The notes beneath the pieces were generated by a model. That model made no database searches. It saw only the letters and a program-made list of their open reading frames with translations, and was not told the DNA's origin. From NCBI RefSeq assembly GCF_025420585.1, contig NZ_JAOEGB010000007.1, forward strand, positions 186,001 to 250,000: DNA of 64,000 nt, in the 5' to 3' direction. This document shows, in pieces, positions 26,679-34,583 of this stretch. Position numbers and translations under genes: made by a program. This stretch comes from Planotetraspora sp. A-T 1434. Its GTDB lineage: Bacteria > Actinomycetota > Actinomycetes > Streptosporangiales > Streptosporangiaceae. The first letter of the stretch is position 1; every line of letters begins with the position of its first letter.

Positions 26679-26690
26679 CGGTCTAGACCA
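26679..26690. promoter_or_regulatory. DasR-like site (dre) upstream of the ngc-type operon
   Basis: CGGTCTAGACCA matches the TGGTCTAGACCA core of DasR-responsive elements at 11 of 12 positions, with a perfect 10-bp palindrome. It lies 89 bp from the binding-protein start. DasR is the GntR-family GlcNAc-regulon repressor, so this would place sugar uptake under amino-sugar control. Confidence 0.65.
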
Positions 26691-26822
26691 ACCCGTAACC
26701 CGACTGGGATGAATCCGCGCCAGCGATCAGAGGATATATCGATGTTTGTCCAGGTTAAAGACCTAGTTAAAGATGGGATGACCCTGTCATTGGAGGCGGC
26801 CATGACTCGGCCCTCGACTTGC

Positions 26823-26834
26823 TGGTATAGACCA
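26823..26834. promoter_or_regulatory. Second DasR-like site, upstream of the aldolase
   Basis: TGGTATAGACCA differs from the DasR consensus by one base and lies 39 bp upstream of the class II aldolase start, within its expected promoter. Confidence 0.6.
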
Positions 26835-26873
26835 GACTGGAGTTATTTCGGGCGATCGTCTAGATTCGCCCGC

Positions 26874-27521
26874 ATGGAGGAGCTGCGCCGGCAACTGTGC
26901 GAGTACGGCAGGCGTGCCGCGGATCTCGGCCTCGTCATCGGGACCTCGGGAAACCTCAGCGCGAGGGACGGCGACCTGGTCGCTGTGACGCCCTCCGGCG
27001 TGCCGCTCGACCGGCTCAGGCCGGAGGACTGCCCCGTCCTGGACCTCGAGGGCTTCATCGTCGAGGGCGACCTGGCGCCGTCGTCGGAGACCCCGACGCA
27101 CCTTGCCGTGTACGCCGCGACCGGGGCCCAGGCCGTGGTCCACACCCACTCCGTCTTCGCGACCGTGGTCGCCTCCACCATGACGGAGCTGCCGCCGATC
27201 CACTACAACTCCCTGCTGCTCGGCGGCGCCGTCCGCGTGGCCGCGTACGCCACGTACGGCACGCCCGAGCTGGCCGCCGCCGTCCGGGAGGCGCTGACGG
27301 GGAAGCAGGCCGCGCTGATGGCCAACCACGGCGGCATCACGATCGGGACGAGCCTGGAGAAGGCGTTCGAGGCCACCCGGCTGCTGGAGTGGCTCTGCGA
27401 GGTCTATGTCCGGGCCCTCGGCGTGGGAACGCCGGCCGTGCTGACCGAGGCCCAGCTGGCCGACGTCATCACCCGGGCCTTCACCCCACCAGAACACCCC
27501 CGCCGCCCCCCTTTCGCGTGA
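26874..27521 (+). CDS. Class II aldolase/adducin-family protein
   Basis: The 215-aa protein has the zinc-site pattern of fuculose/rhamnulose phosphate aldolases: GTSGNLSARDGD, TPSGVPL, SSETPTHLAVY, VVHTHSVFATVVAS and an ANHGGITIG loop. Zn ligands would be the His pair in HTHS and a later His. It cleaves a ketose- or sugar-acid-phosphate to dihydroxyacetone phosphate and an aldehyde. The DasR-like site in its promoter and divergence from the ngc-type transporter suggest a link to amino-sugar or deoxysugar use. The exact substrate is unknown. Confidence 0.85.
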   Translation: MEELRRQLCEYGRRAADLGLVIGTSGNLSARDGDLVAVTPSGVPLDRLRPEDCPVLDLEGFIVEGDLAPSSETPTHLAVYAATGAQAVVHTHSVFATVVASTMTELPPIHYNSLLLGGAVRVAAYATYGTPELAAAVREALTGKQAALMANHGGITIGTSLEKAFEATRLLEWLCEVYVRALGVGTPAVLTEAQLADVITRAFTPPEHPRRPPFA

Positions 27522-27729
27522 TCATGCATAGGTTCCCGCACCCGCCCACTGACCCGCCCCACCCCTCGCCGTGATCATGCACAGATTCCTGCGTAACCCA
27601 GATGACCTGCGAAAACCCTTCGCGTGATCATGCGCGAATTCCTCCGCACGCCTGTCGACCTGCGGCCATCCTCTACGTGATCATGCGAACAGAAGGCCAC
27701 GGCGAGCCGAGCCGTTAAATCTAATCTTG
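27518..27729. repeat. 53-bp direct-repeat array, forward orientation
   Basis: GTGATCATGC starts at 27518, 27571, 27624 and 27677, a spacing of exactly 53 bp three times. Inside each of the first three units a TTCC block follows the core, and a GACCYGC block sits about 33 bases after the start. The first unit overlaps the aldolase stop codon. Confidence 0.9.
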
Positions 27730-27758
27730 ATCACACGTCTGGCTCTTGATCACACGTC
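27726..27758. repeat. Short 19-bp-spaced repeat at the array centre
   Basis: CTTGATCACACGTC occurs at 27726 and again at 27745, between the forward and reverse 53-bp arrays. Confidence 0.8.
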
Positions 27759-27792
27759 GCCGTGACCAAGCCGACCAACGAAGCCCGTGCAT

Positions 27793-27904
27793 GATCACAC
27801 AACCGCCTCGGGCAGGTCACCCGTACCATGCAGGAACCCGTGCATGATCACGCAACGGGCTCGGGCAGGTCACCCCCACCATTCGGGAACCCGTGCATGA
27901 TCAC
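27793..27904. repeat. 53-bp direct-repeat array, reverse orientation
   Basis: GATCAC blocks ending each reversed unit start at 27793, 27846 and 27899, again with an exact 53-bp spacing. The two complete reversed units share GTGATCATGCACGGGTTCC, a GGTGACCTGCCCGAG block and a similar tail. The last copy covers the stop codon of the DUF885 gene. Together with the forward array it fills the roughly 380-bp gap between the aldolase and DUF885 genes; no other gene is seen there. Confidence 0.9.
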
Positions 27905-29547
27905 GCGGACGGGGGGAGGATGGCTTTGCTGGCAAGGCCGAGGGGGAGGCCGCCGGAACCGGCGATCGTGTCATGAAAAGTCCGAAGATCGCCCTGGTAC
28001 TCGTCCCGGATCCGCTCGATCTCCAGCGCGCCCGTCAGGTACGACGGAGCCTGAGTCGGCCACGCGCAGTAGCGGCTCACCTCGCCCACGGCCGTCCCCG
28101 GTGACAGCGACGCCTTGGTGGCCATGAACTCCTCGGCCTCCTCGATCGTCATCTCACCGCAGTGGAGGGCCGTGTCCACCACCATCCGGGCGGCGCGGAA
28201 GATCCGGCAGTCCAGGTGGGCCAGCTCGGTCTCCGGCGTGTCGAAGTACCCCTGCTCGTGCATCATCTTCTCGACGTAGAGCGCCCAGCCCTCCACGAAG
28301 TACGGCGTGCGGAAGACCTTCCGGACGGTCCGGGGGCTGCCCGCCATCCAGGCCAGATGCCAGTGGTGCCCCGGGTAGGCCTCGTGCACGGCGATCGACG
28401 GCATCTGGGCGCGGGAGTTCGTCCGCAGGCGCTGCCGCACCTGCTCGCCGGTGAAGCCGTCCGGTGTGAACGGCACGAAGAACACGCCGCTGCGCGACGT
28501 TGTCAGGGGCGGCGGCGCGAGGTAGCTCGCCACGGCGAGGATGGGCCGCTGGAACTCCGGCGACGGGAGGACCTGGCACTCCTCCCCCTCCGGGAAGGTC
28601 ACCAGGCCCCGGTCGCGGACGAAGTCGCGGGCCCGGAGCGTCTCGGCCGCGTATTCGGCCCGCATCGCCTCCAGGGTCGGCGGGTGGTCGTCCATCAGGG
28701 CCTCCATGGCGGCCCGCCAGTCATCCGGGGACTCTCTCGGCCCCGACCCCTGCCCTGGCCCCGACGCCGAGCCGAGCCGCGCGGCGACCTCCCGCATCCG
28801 GGCGTCGAGCTCGTCCCAGGCCTTGCGGCCCTTCTCGTGCAGTTCGGACGCGCCGTAACCGAGCATCTCCCGCTCGCGCAGCAGCGTGGAGTAGAGCTCC
28901 TCCCCCATCCGCCAGCTTCCGCTCGCCGTGAAGCTTTCCAGGAACGTGACAAGCTCGTCGAAGGCGTCGGCGGCGGGCTCGGCGGCCCGCGCGAGCCGTA
29001 CCCGCAGATCGGCGTCCCGGACCTCGCCCGGCAACGTCGAGGTCAGGAAACGCCGGGCCGTACGCGCCTGGTCGAGACCGCGCTTGACGAGCAGGTCGGC
29101 CGCGAGGGCGGGATCGAGGTTCGCCCGGCAGGCGGCGAGGACGGCGGGCACCTCGGCCAGCCGCGCGACGGCGGCCTCGACGAGCTCCACCTCCGGCTTG
29201 AGCCGCTGCTGGAACGGCGTGAACATCGAGCCGAAGATCGCCCCGAGATAGGGCGCCGGGTCGCGCCGCCAGTCCGGCCAGCGGGCGCTGGCGACGGATC
29301 CGCGCAGGAAGGAGACGACGAGCTCCCTGTCGATCTCATCCGCGAGCTCGTCCGGCCCCGCCGGGCTGGGCATGGCGGGCTCTGCCGACAGGCGGAGCAG
29401 CCACTGTTCGGCGGCTCGTTCCCTGGCCGTGAACCCGGCTTCGCTGAAATCCCCAAGAGTGTGGTCGTATCCATCGGCCCCGAGAAGGGCGGCTCTGACC
29501 GGATGCTCGGCCAGGTACCAGGCGAGGAAGTCGTCGAGCGGCGTCAT
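27901..29547 (-). CDS. DUF885 family putative metallopeptidase
   Basis: The protein (about 548 aa) carries the DUF885 signature HEAYPGHHWHL, a histidine-rich zinc-site-like motif, and a downstream EGWALYVEKMM segment matching the family's second conserved block. No signal peptide is obvious, so it is probably cytosolic. I start at MTPLDDFLAWYL (29547); a GTG at 29571 would add eight residues. The physiological substrate of the family is not known. Its 3' end runs into the reverse 53-bp repeat array. Confidence 0.85.
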   Translation of the reverse strand: MTPLDDFLAWYLAEHPVRAALLGADGYDHTLGDFSEAGFTARERAAEQWLLRLSAEPAMPSPAGPDELADEIDRELVVSFLRGSVASARWPDWRRDPAPYLGAIFGSMFTPFQQRLKPEVELVEAAVARLAEVPAVLAACRANLDPALAADLLVKRGLDQARTARRFLTSTLPGEVRDADLRVRLARAAEPAADAFDELVTFLESFTASGSWRMGEELYSTLLREREMLGYGASELHEKGRKAWDELDARMREVAARLGSASGPGQGSGPRESPDDWRAAMEALMDDHPPTLEAMRAEYAAETLRARDFVRDRGLVTFPEGEECQVLPSPEFQRPILAVASYLAPPPLTTSRSGVFFVPFTPDGFTGEQVRQRLRTNSRAQMPSIAVHEAYPGHHWHLAWMAGSPRTVRKVFRTPYFVEGWALYVEKMMHEQGYFDTPETELAHLDCRIFRAARMVVDTALHCGEMTIEEAEEFMATKASLSPGTAVGEVSRYCAWPTQAPSYLTGALEIERIRDEYQGDLRTFHDTIAGSGGLPLGLASKAILPPSA

Positions 29548-29604
29548 AGCGCTCGACTCTATCCGGGACACTGGTCAGGAAGACCTCGAAAATAGGAGCA
29601 ATCG

Positions 29605-30852
29605 GTGCCCCTGCAGATGATCGGCGCCCCCAGCGACCCCGACCTCATCCGGCTGCCCTGGGACGTCCCCCTCGAAGACTGGCCCGTCCACCACCTGGTG
29701 ACGCTGCCGCGCGGCATCTCCCGGCACGTCGTCCGCTTCGCCCGCCTCTCTGGCCGCGTCTACGCGATCAAGGAGATCAGCGCGCGGTACGCCAAGCGGG
29801 AGTACCAGTTGCTGTGGGACCTGGCGCGGCATGACACCCCGGCCGTGGAGCCGGTCGCCGTCGTCACCGGGCGGACCGGCAAGGACGGCTCCGAACTGGA
29901 CTCCGCGCTGATCACGCGGCACCTGCAGTTCTCGCTGCCCTATCGGGCCGTGCTGTCCGGCTCCCTGCGGCCCGACACGCTCACCCGCCTGCTGGACGCG
30001 CTGGCCGTCCTGCTCGTACGGCTGCACCTGACCGGGTTCTACTGGGGCGACTGCTCGCTGTCGAACACCCTTTTCCGGCGGGACGCGGGCGCCTTCGCGG
30101 CGTACCTGGTCGACGCGGAGACCGGCGAGCTCCACCCCGCCATCAGCGAGGGCCAGCGGTCGCACGACATCGAGGTCGCGCACATGAACATCTACGGCGA
30201 GATGCTCGACCTGGAGGCGGGCGGGCTGCTCCACCCGACGATCGACCCGCTGGCCTTCTCCGAGCAGCTCGTCGAGCGCTACAACCGGCTATGGACCGAG
30301 CTGACCGAGGACGAGCTCATCGACGAGCTCGACTGGCACCGGGTCGACCAGCGGATCCGCAGGCTCAACTCGCTGGGCTTCGACGTCGCCGAGATGATGA
30401 TCCGCCGCAAGGCCGGCACGTCGCGGCTGTTCGTGCGGCCCAAGGTCGTCGACGCCGGGCATCACCAGCGCCGCCTGCTCCGGCTGACCGGCCTCGACGT
30501 CGAGGAGAACCAGGCCAGGCGGCTGCTCAACGACCTCGACTCCTTCCGTGTCTCGAACGGCCTGCGCCACGAGGACGAGGCCATCGTGGCGCACCGCTGG
30601 CTGGCCGAGGTCTTCCAGCCGGTCGTCAACGCGATCCCCGCCGAGCTGCGGCGCAAGCTGGAGCCCGCCCAGCTCTTCCACGAGGTGCTCGACCACCGCT
30701 GGTACATGTCGGAGGCGGCGGGCAAGGACGTCGGCCTCGACGCGGCCGTGCGGTCCTACGTGGACAACGTCCTGGTGTACAAGCCCGACGAGAAGGCCAT
30801 CATCACCGCTCAGGACCCGGAGCTCGCGGTCCCCGATCCGCTGTCTCCCTGA
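29605..30852 (+). CDS. DUF4032 protein with kinase-like fold
   Basis: This 415-aa protein has a kinase-like N-terminal half (VYAIKEISARYAKREYQLLWDL, LHLTGFYWGDCSLSNTLFR, AYLVDAETGELH) that resembles lipopolysaccharide-kinase-type folds. The C-terminal DUF4032 domain follows. The catalytic-loop equivalent GDCSLSN keeps Asp and Asn. The DUF4032 family is of unknown function. Its 3' end overlaps the convergent DUF523 gene by about 43 bases. Confidence 0.85.
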   Translation: MPLQMIGAPSDPDLIRLPWDVPLEDWPVHHLVTLPRGISRHVVRFARLSGRVYAIKEISARYAKREYQLLWDLARHDTPAVEPVAVVTGRTGKDGSELDSALITRHLQFSLPYRAVLSGSLRPDTLTRLLDALAVLLVRLHLTGFYWGDCSLSNTLFRRDAGAFAAYLVDAETGELHPAISEGQRSHDIEVAHMNIYGEMLDLEAGGLLHPTIDPLAFSEQLVERYNRLWTELTEDELIDELDWHRVDQRIRRLNSLGFDVAEMMIRRKAGTSRLFVRPKVVDAGHHQRRLLRLTGLDVEENQARRLLNDLDSFRVSNGLRHEDEAIVAHRWLAEVFQPVVNAIPAELRRKLEPAQLFHEVLDHRWYMSEAAGKDVGLDAAVRSYVDNVLVYKPDEKAIITAQDPELAVPDPLSP

Positions 30853-31358
30853 CGAGAGCTGAGGAGACCCGCCAGGTGGTCGGCGGCGTCCGGGATGCGG
30901 TCCTCGCCGAAGACCCGGATGCCGTTCAGCTCCAGGAGCGCGGCCGTGACGCCCCGGCCCGGGGTGAGCCGGCCCCGGAAGGTGCCGTCGTAGATCCGCA
31001 GGGACCCGCACGACGGGCTGCCCTCCTTCAGGATGGCCAGCCGTACGCCGAAGGACTGGGCCACGGCCAGCGCCCGCTGCGCCCCGGACAGGAAGGCGTT
31101 CGTCACGTCCTCGCCGTCCGGCGTGAGGATTCGGGCGGCTCCCGTCAGGACGGCCGCGCCGCCGACGCCGCCCTCGATCTCGGCCGGCGGCCGTGGAACG
31201 GGCAGCCCGCCCTCAACCTCCGGGCAGAACGGGACCAGCCGCCCCTCGGCCCTCCAGGCGGCGAGCAGCTCGTCGTCGCTGGTCTTGGCGCCCCCGTCGT
31301 ACCGCACGCGGCTACCAAGGAGGCATGCGCTGACCAGAATCCGTTCCACACCTCCCAT
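30810..31358 (-). CDS. DUF523 family protein
   Basis: The 182-aa protein has the family cysteine motifs SACLLGSRVRYDGG (near the start), FCPEVEGGLPVPRPPAEI and KEGSPSCGS. These suggest metal or thiol chemistry, but the function is undefined. It overlaps the DUF4032 gene tail to tail. Confidence 0.87.
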   Translation of the reverse strand: MGGVERILVSACLLGSRVRYDGGAKTSDDELLAAWRAEGRLVPFCPEVEGGLPVPRPPAEIEGGVGGAAVLTGAARILTPDGEDVTNAFLSGAQRALAVAQSFGVRLAILKEGSPSCGSLRIYDGTFRGRLTPGRGVTAALLELNGIRVFGEDRIPDAADHLAGLLSSRQGDSGSGTASSGS

Positions 31359-31387
31359 TCTGTACGGCTGTCGCGCCCGCCCGGCCG

Positions 31388-31993
31388 TCAGTAGGCGAGC
31401 GTGACCCGCTGACGGATGTGGCCGCCCTTCTCCAGCTCGTCGACGACCAGGACCGCGCAGTCCTCGGCCGAGACGAAGCTTCTCCCCTCGTCGTCGGTCA
31501 GCAGCCGGTCGCCGCCGACCTGGAAGGAGCCCGTACGCTCACCGGGCGCGATCTCCGCGGCGGGGGCGACGTAGGTCCAGTCGAGGTCCTGGGTGCCGCG
31601 GTACACCTCCAGGGCCTCGGCCTGGGCGAGCGACTCCTTCTTGTAGATCTCGGGGAAGTCGGGCGTGTCGACGAGCCGGGTCCCCGGCGCGACCTCCAGC
31701 CCGCCCGCGCCGCCCAGCGCGATCAGCCGCCGGACGCCGCCCTGCCGTACACCCTCGATGAGCGCGCGGGTGACGGCGAGCAGCGGGCCCTCGGGATCGG
31801 AGCCGTCACGCGGCGGCGCGACCGCGCTGATCACGGCGTCGTGCCCCTCGGTGGCCCTCGCGACGGACGAGGCGTCCGACGCGTCGAGGCCGGTCGCCCG
31901 GGACGCCGGGGTGACCTCGTGCCCCCGGCTCGCCAGCTCGGCGGCGATCCGTGAGCCGATCATCCCGGTAGCGCCGATCAACAAGACTTTCAC
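31388..31993 (-). CDS. NAD(P)-binding oxidoreductase (atypical SDR, YwnB-like)
   Basis: This 201-aa protein starts at GTG 31993 (VKVLLIGATGMIGSRIAAEL), with GGGAGA upstream. The longer frame is rejected because it adds no domain sequence before the Rossmann start. It has the GATGxIG nucleotide motif, then DASDASSVARA and ALGGAGGLEVAPG, as in atypical SDR proteins of the NmrA/YwnB type. It is likely a small-molecule reductase or redox sensor. Direct repeats of the GGATAC/GGTTAC type lie in its upstream DNA. Confidence 0.82.
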   Translation of the reverse strand: MKVLLIGATGMIGSRIAAELASRGHEVTPASRATGLDASDASSVARATEGHDAVISAVAPPRDGSDPEGPLLAVTRALIEGVRQGGVRRLIALGGAGGLEVAPGTRLVDTPDFPEIYKKESLAQAEALEVYRGTQDLDWTYVAPAAEIAPGERTGSFQVGGDRLLTDDEGRSFVSAEDCAVLVVDELEKGGHIRQRVTLAY

Positions 31994-32348
31994 GATTGTT
32001 CTCCCTCGATGAGATGCCGTTCCGCGTGATGGTACCCATTGGATACTGGTTACTTCATAGTGCCCTAAGTACCTGATGGATACCTTGGGCAAAGGTGACA
32101 TTCGACCCCGAACCGATCACGGAGGCCCGCAGGGGCGCCTGCGGGTGGTCCAGTTCTCGACGGCCGGGCGAGCAAAACGAATAATTCTCGCGAAAGCCGA
32201 TATTTCCAGTCACGGAAGAAGAATCCTTATTCTCTGTGACGGAATTGTTTATCTCGTCCTAGCTGAATACCCCGCACCGCGGATTGGGCATGCGCCGGTA
32301 TCTCTAACCTTGGCCAGGTTGTGTCGGCTACGTGGCGAGGAGTTGCCG
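31994..32348. other. Divergent intergenic region with an inverted repeat
   Basis: These 355 bp separate the oxidoreductase from the Roadblock cluster and are clearly less GC-rich than the neighbouring genes (AAAACGAATAATTC, CCTTATTCT). GTCAC at 32209 pairs with GTGAC at 32236, with AGAAT/ATTCT inside, giving an imperfect 32-bp inverted repeat. An open frame runs into the Roadblock gene, but its residues do not look like a protein. This is most likely promoter DNA. Confidence 0.5.
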
Positions 32349-32723
32349 GTGATCGGGATCGAGGACTGCCTCTCCGAGGCCATGTCCATTCCCGGCGCGC
32401 TCGACGCGATTCTGGTGGACCACACCAGTGGAATGGCGGTGGCGGGGGAAGGCGTGCAGGATCCGGCGAGATCGGCCCTCGGGCTGACCGAGGCCTTCCG
32501 CGCCACGCTCGACGGGATCGCGTTGTCGTCGGCGGACGGGACCGCCGCGCGCATCGAGGACGTGATCATCACCACGGACACGAGCTACCACCTCATCAGG
32601 CCCATGGAGATGATGTTCGACGGCCCGCTGCTGATCTGCTTGAGGCTCGACCTGGAGCACTCGAACCTCGCCCTGGCGCGCCGGCGGCTGCGCACCATCA
32701 CCCACCAGCTCATCGCCCATTGA
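32349..32723 (+). CDS. Roadblock/LC7-domain protein
   Basis: The 124-aa protein is shaped like the Roadblock/LC7 protein at 34177. It has an N-terminal helix, AILVDHTSGMAVAGEG, a helix with EAFRATLDGIAL, then IEDVIITTDTSYHLIRPM and a C-terminal helix with LARRRLRTI. I start at GTG 32349 because GAGGAG lies 6 nt upstream. Such proteins usually bind and regulate small Ras-like GTPases, but no GTPase gene is adjacent. It is the first of a four-gene cluster. Confidence 0.75.
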   Translation: MIGIEDCLSEAMSIPGALDAILVDHTSGMAVAGEGVQDPARSALGLTEAFRATLDGIALSSADGTAARIEDVIITTDTSYHLIRPMEMMFDGPLLICLRLDLEHSNLALARRRLRTITHQLIAH

Positions 32724-32727
32724 GCCC

Positions 32728-33723
32728 ATGGCCGCCCCTACTCTCGACGCGGTGCTCACCGGCCTGGCCCAGAAGGGCGCCACAGGCTCCCTGCGAGTGG
32801 GCAAGGACGGGATCCTCTACCTCACCCGGGGCCGCGTGTCGTATGCCGAATGCGCCGACACGCCGGGCGTGGAGGACCTCCTGGCGGCCTCCGGCCGGAT
32901 CAGCCCCACCCGTGTGCGCGAAGCGCGGCAGTCCGCCGGCACCGGAGGCGAGGGCGGCGACCTCCTGGTGCGGGAGGGCGTGCTCAGCCGGGGGGAGCTG
33001 CAGTTCTGCGTCCTCGGCGCGACTCTAGACGCGTCGTTCTTCCTGCTCGAGTCCGCCTTGCCGCATCAGCAGGCGGCCCCCCGGACGCGTTATCGCGACG
33101 GCGACACGCACTGGCTCGGCACCCACTGGTTCTTCGACGTTCCCGGCCTGTTCCGGGAGTGCGGGCGGAGGCGGTCGCGGCTGGACGGCGTGTGGCCGTC
33201 GGCGGAGCTCGACACCCGGCCGGTCGTCCCGCTCCCGCGCATCCCCGGCAAGCACGTCGTCCTCACCGCCGCGCAGTGGGAGGTGCTGCTCGCGGCCGAC
33301 GCCACGGCCACCCCGGTGGAGCTCGCCCGCCGTCTCGGGCGTCCTGCCTACTCGACGCTGCTGGCCGTACGGGAGCTCGCGTCCGCGGGGCTGCTCGCCA
33401 CGGGACCCGAGCCGGGAGCCCCCGCGCCGCCAGAGGGACCGCCGGGATCGGGAGCCCCGCCACCGCCCGAGGAGTCGCCGGGATCGGGAACCTCCGCGCC
33501 GGCCGGGAGATCGCAGGGAGCCTCCGCATTGCCCAAGCGGGCCTCGAACGCGGCGCCGCGCGTGGTCGTACGGCATCCGGAAGCCGGTCAGAGCGCCGGG
33601 CAAGGGGCCGGCCAGGGAGCCGGACCGGCCGGGACGAGCGCCGGTCTGCCGGAGGTCAGCGGGGACCCGGCCGACATGAACCTGCTCATCAGGCTGCGTG
33701 ACGCGCTGGAGGCACTGCAGTGA
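32728..33723 (+). CDS. DUF4388-like protein with proline-rich tail
   Basis: The N-terminal 60 residues (LDAVLTGLAQKGATGSLRVGKDGILYLTRGRVSYAE, then GVEDLLAASG) fit the DUF4388/PatA N-terminal domain. A later segment with LTAAQWEVLLAADATATPVELARRLGRPAYSTLLAVRELASAGLL looks like a winged helix. A Pro/Gly/Ser/Ala-rich low-complexity region (about residues 220-310) follows, then a short C-terminal helix. It lies 4 nt after a Roadblock gene and overlaps another by 4 nt. DUF4388 proteins often work with Roadblock/GTPase polarity systems. Confidence 0.7.
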   Translation: MAAPTLDAVLTGLAQKGATGSLRVGKDGILYLTRGRVSYAECADTPGVEDLLAASGRISPTRVREARQSAGTGGEGGDLLVREGVLSRGELQFCVLGATLDASFFLLESALPHQQAAPRTRYRDGDTHWLGTHWFFDVPGLFRECGRRRSRLDGVWPSAELDTRPVVPLPRIPGKHVVLTAAQWEVLLAADATATPVELARRLGRPAYSTLLAVRELASAGLLATGPEPGAPAPPEGPPGSGAPPPPEESPGSGTSAPAGRSQGASALPKRASNAAPRVVVRHPEAGQSAGQGAGQGAGPAGTSAGLPEVSGDPADMNLLIRLRDALEALQ

Positions 33724-34154
33724 TCACGCGCACGTGGCTCAAGCGGGCCGGAAAGGCGATCCCGATGGATCTGCGCCGCGAAATTTACGAGGAGCTCGTC
33801 CTCCTCAGGACCCGCGCGCCGGAGATCACCGGGGCGCTCACCTGCACGGTGGACGGCATGCTCGTGACGACCGACCTCGCCGCCAACACCGAGCAGACGG
33901 CCGCGCTCACGTCGGCGCTGCTGTCGATGAGCCGCCGGATGACCGATCTCGCCCAGGTCGGCCGGCTCGAGGAGACCCTGATCTCCGGCACCCGGGGACA
34001 CACCGCGAGCTACGCCGCGGGGCCCAAGCTCGTCCTCACCGTTCTCGCGGGCCCGGGCGCCAACCTCGGCCTGCTCCGGATCGAGGGACGCAAGACGGCG
34101 GCCAAGCTCGCCGCCATCGTCGAACGCGAAATAGCCACAAATAACCGCGAATAG
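33720..34154 (+). CDS. Roadblock/LC7-domain protein
   Basis: This 144-aa protein starts at a GTG that overlaps the upstream stop by 4 bases. The domain runs from EIYEELVLLRTRAPEITGALTCTVDGMLVTTDLAANTEQTAALTSALLSMSRRM to VLTVLAGPGANLGLLRIEGRKTAAKLAAIV, the usual Roadblock order. It differs in sequence from the other two Roadblock proteins here, so a heteromeric complex is plausible. Short 10-bp repeats (ATAGCCGCGA type) occupy its last codons and the gap to the next gene. Confidence 0.78.
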   Translation: MITRTWLKRAGKAIPMDLRREIYEELVLLRTRAPEITGALTCTVDGMLVTTDLAANTEQTAALTSALLSMSRRMTDLAQVGRLEETLISGTRGHTASYAAGPKLVLTVLAGPGANLGLLRIEGRKTAAKLAAIVEREIATNNRE

Positions 34155-34176
34155 CCGCGAATAGGAGAACAAGCAC

Positions 34177-34548
34177 ATGGCGAACATGGACGTCTCTCTC
34201 AAGGAGATGCTGGCCATCGACGGCTCGATCGGCGCCGCCGTGGTCGACTACGGGAGCGGGATGGCGCTGGGCACGCTCGGCGGCTCCAAGGAGCTCGACC
34301 TCCAGGTCGCGGCGGCGGCCAACACCGAGGTGGTCAAGGCCAAGCTGCGGGCGATGGACGCCTTGCAGCTCAAGGACGCCATCGAGGACATCCTCATCAC
34401 GCTGGGCGGCCAGTATCACATCATCCGCCCGCTCACCGGGCGCGGCGGCAAGGGCCTGTTCCTCTACCTGGCCCTGGACCGCGGCCGTGCCAACCTCGCG
34501 ATGGCCCGGCACCAGCTGCGCACGATCGAGGACAAGCTTGAGGTGTGA
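34177..34548 (+). CDS. Roadblock/LC7-domain protein
   Basis: The 123-aa protein (SLKEMLAIDGSIGAAVVDYGSGMALGTLGG, AIEDILITLGGQYHIIRPLTG, LFLYLALDRGRANLAMARHQLRTIEDKL) is the last and best-preserved Roadblock member of the cluster. An AGGAGA ribosome site precedes its ATG. A bidirectional hairpin separates it from the convergent hydrolase gene. Confidence 0.82.
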   Translation: MANMDVSLKEMLAIDGSIGAAVVDYGSGMALGTLGGSKELDLQVAAAANTEVVKAKLRAMDALQLKDAIEDILITLGGQYHIIRPLTGRGGKGLFLYLALDRGRANLAMARHQLRTIEDKLEV

Positions 34549-34557
34549 CCGTATCTT

Positions 34558-34583
34558 GGGAGGCCGTCAGACGGCGGCCTCCC
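34558..34583. terminator. Bidirectional terminator between Roadblock cluster and hydrolase
   Basis: GGGAGGCCG and its perfect complement CGGCCTCCC, with an 8-nt loop, lie between convergent genes and overlap the last codons of the hydrolase. Confidence 0.75.

Noticed and set aside
27518-27904. CRISPR array
   Set aside because: The period is regular (53 bp), but the segments between cores are themselves similar (shared TTCC and GACCTGC blocks), the array runs in two orientations, and no cas genes are present.
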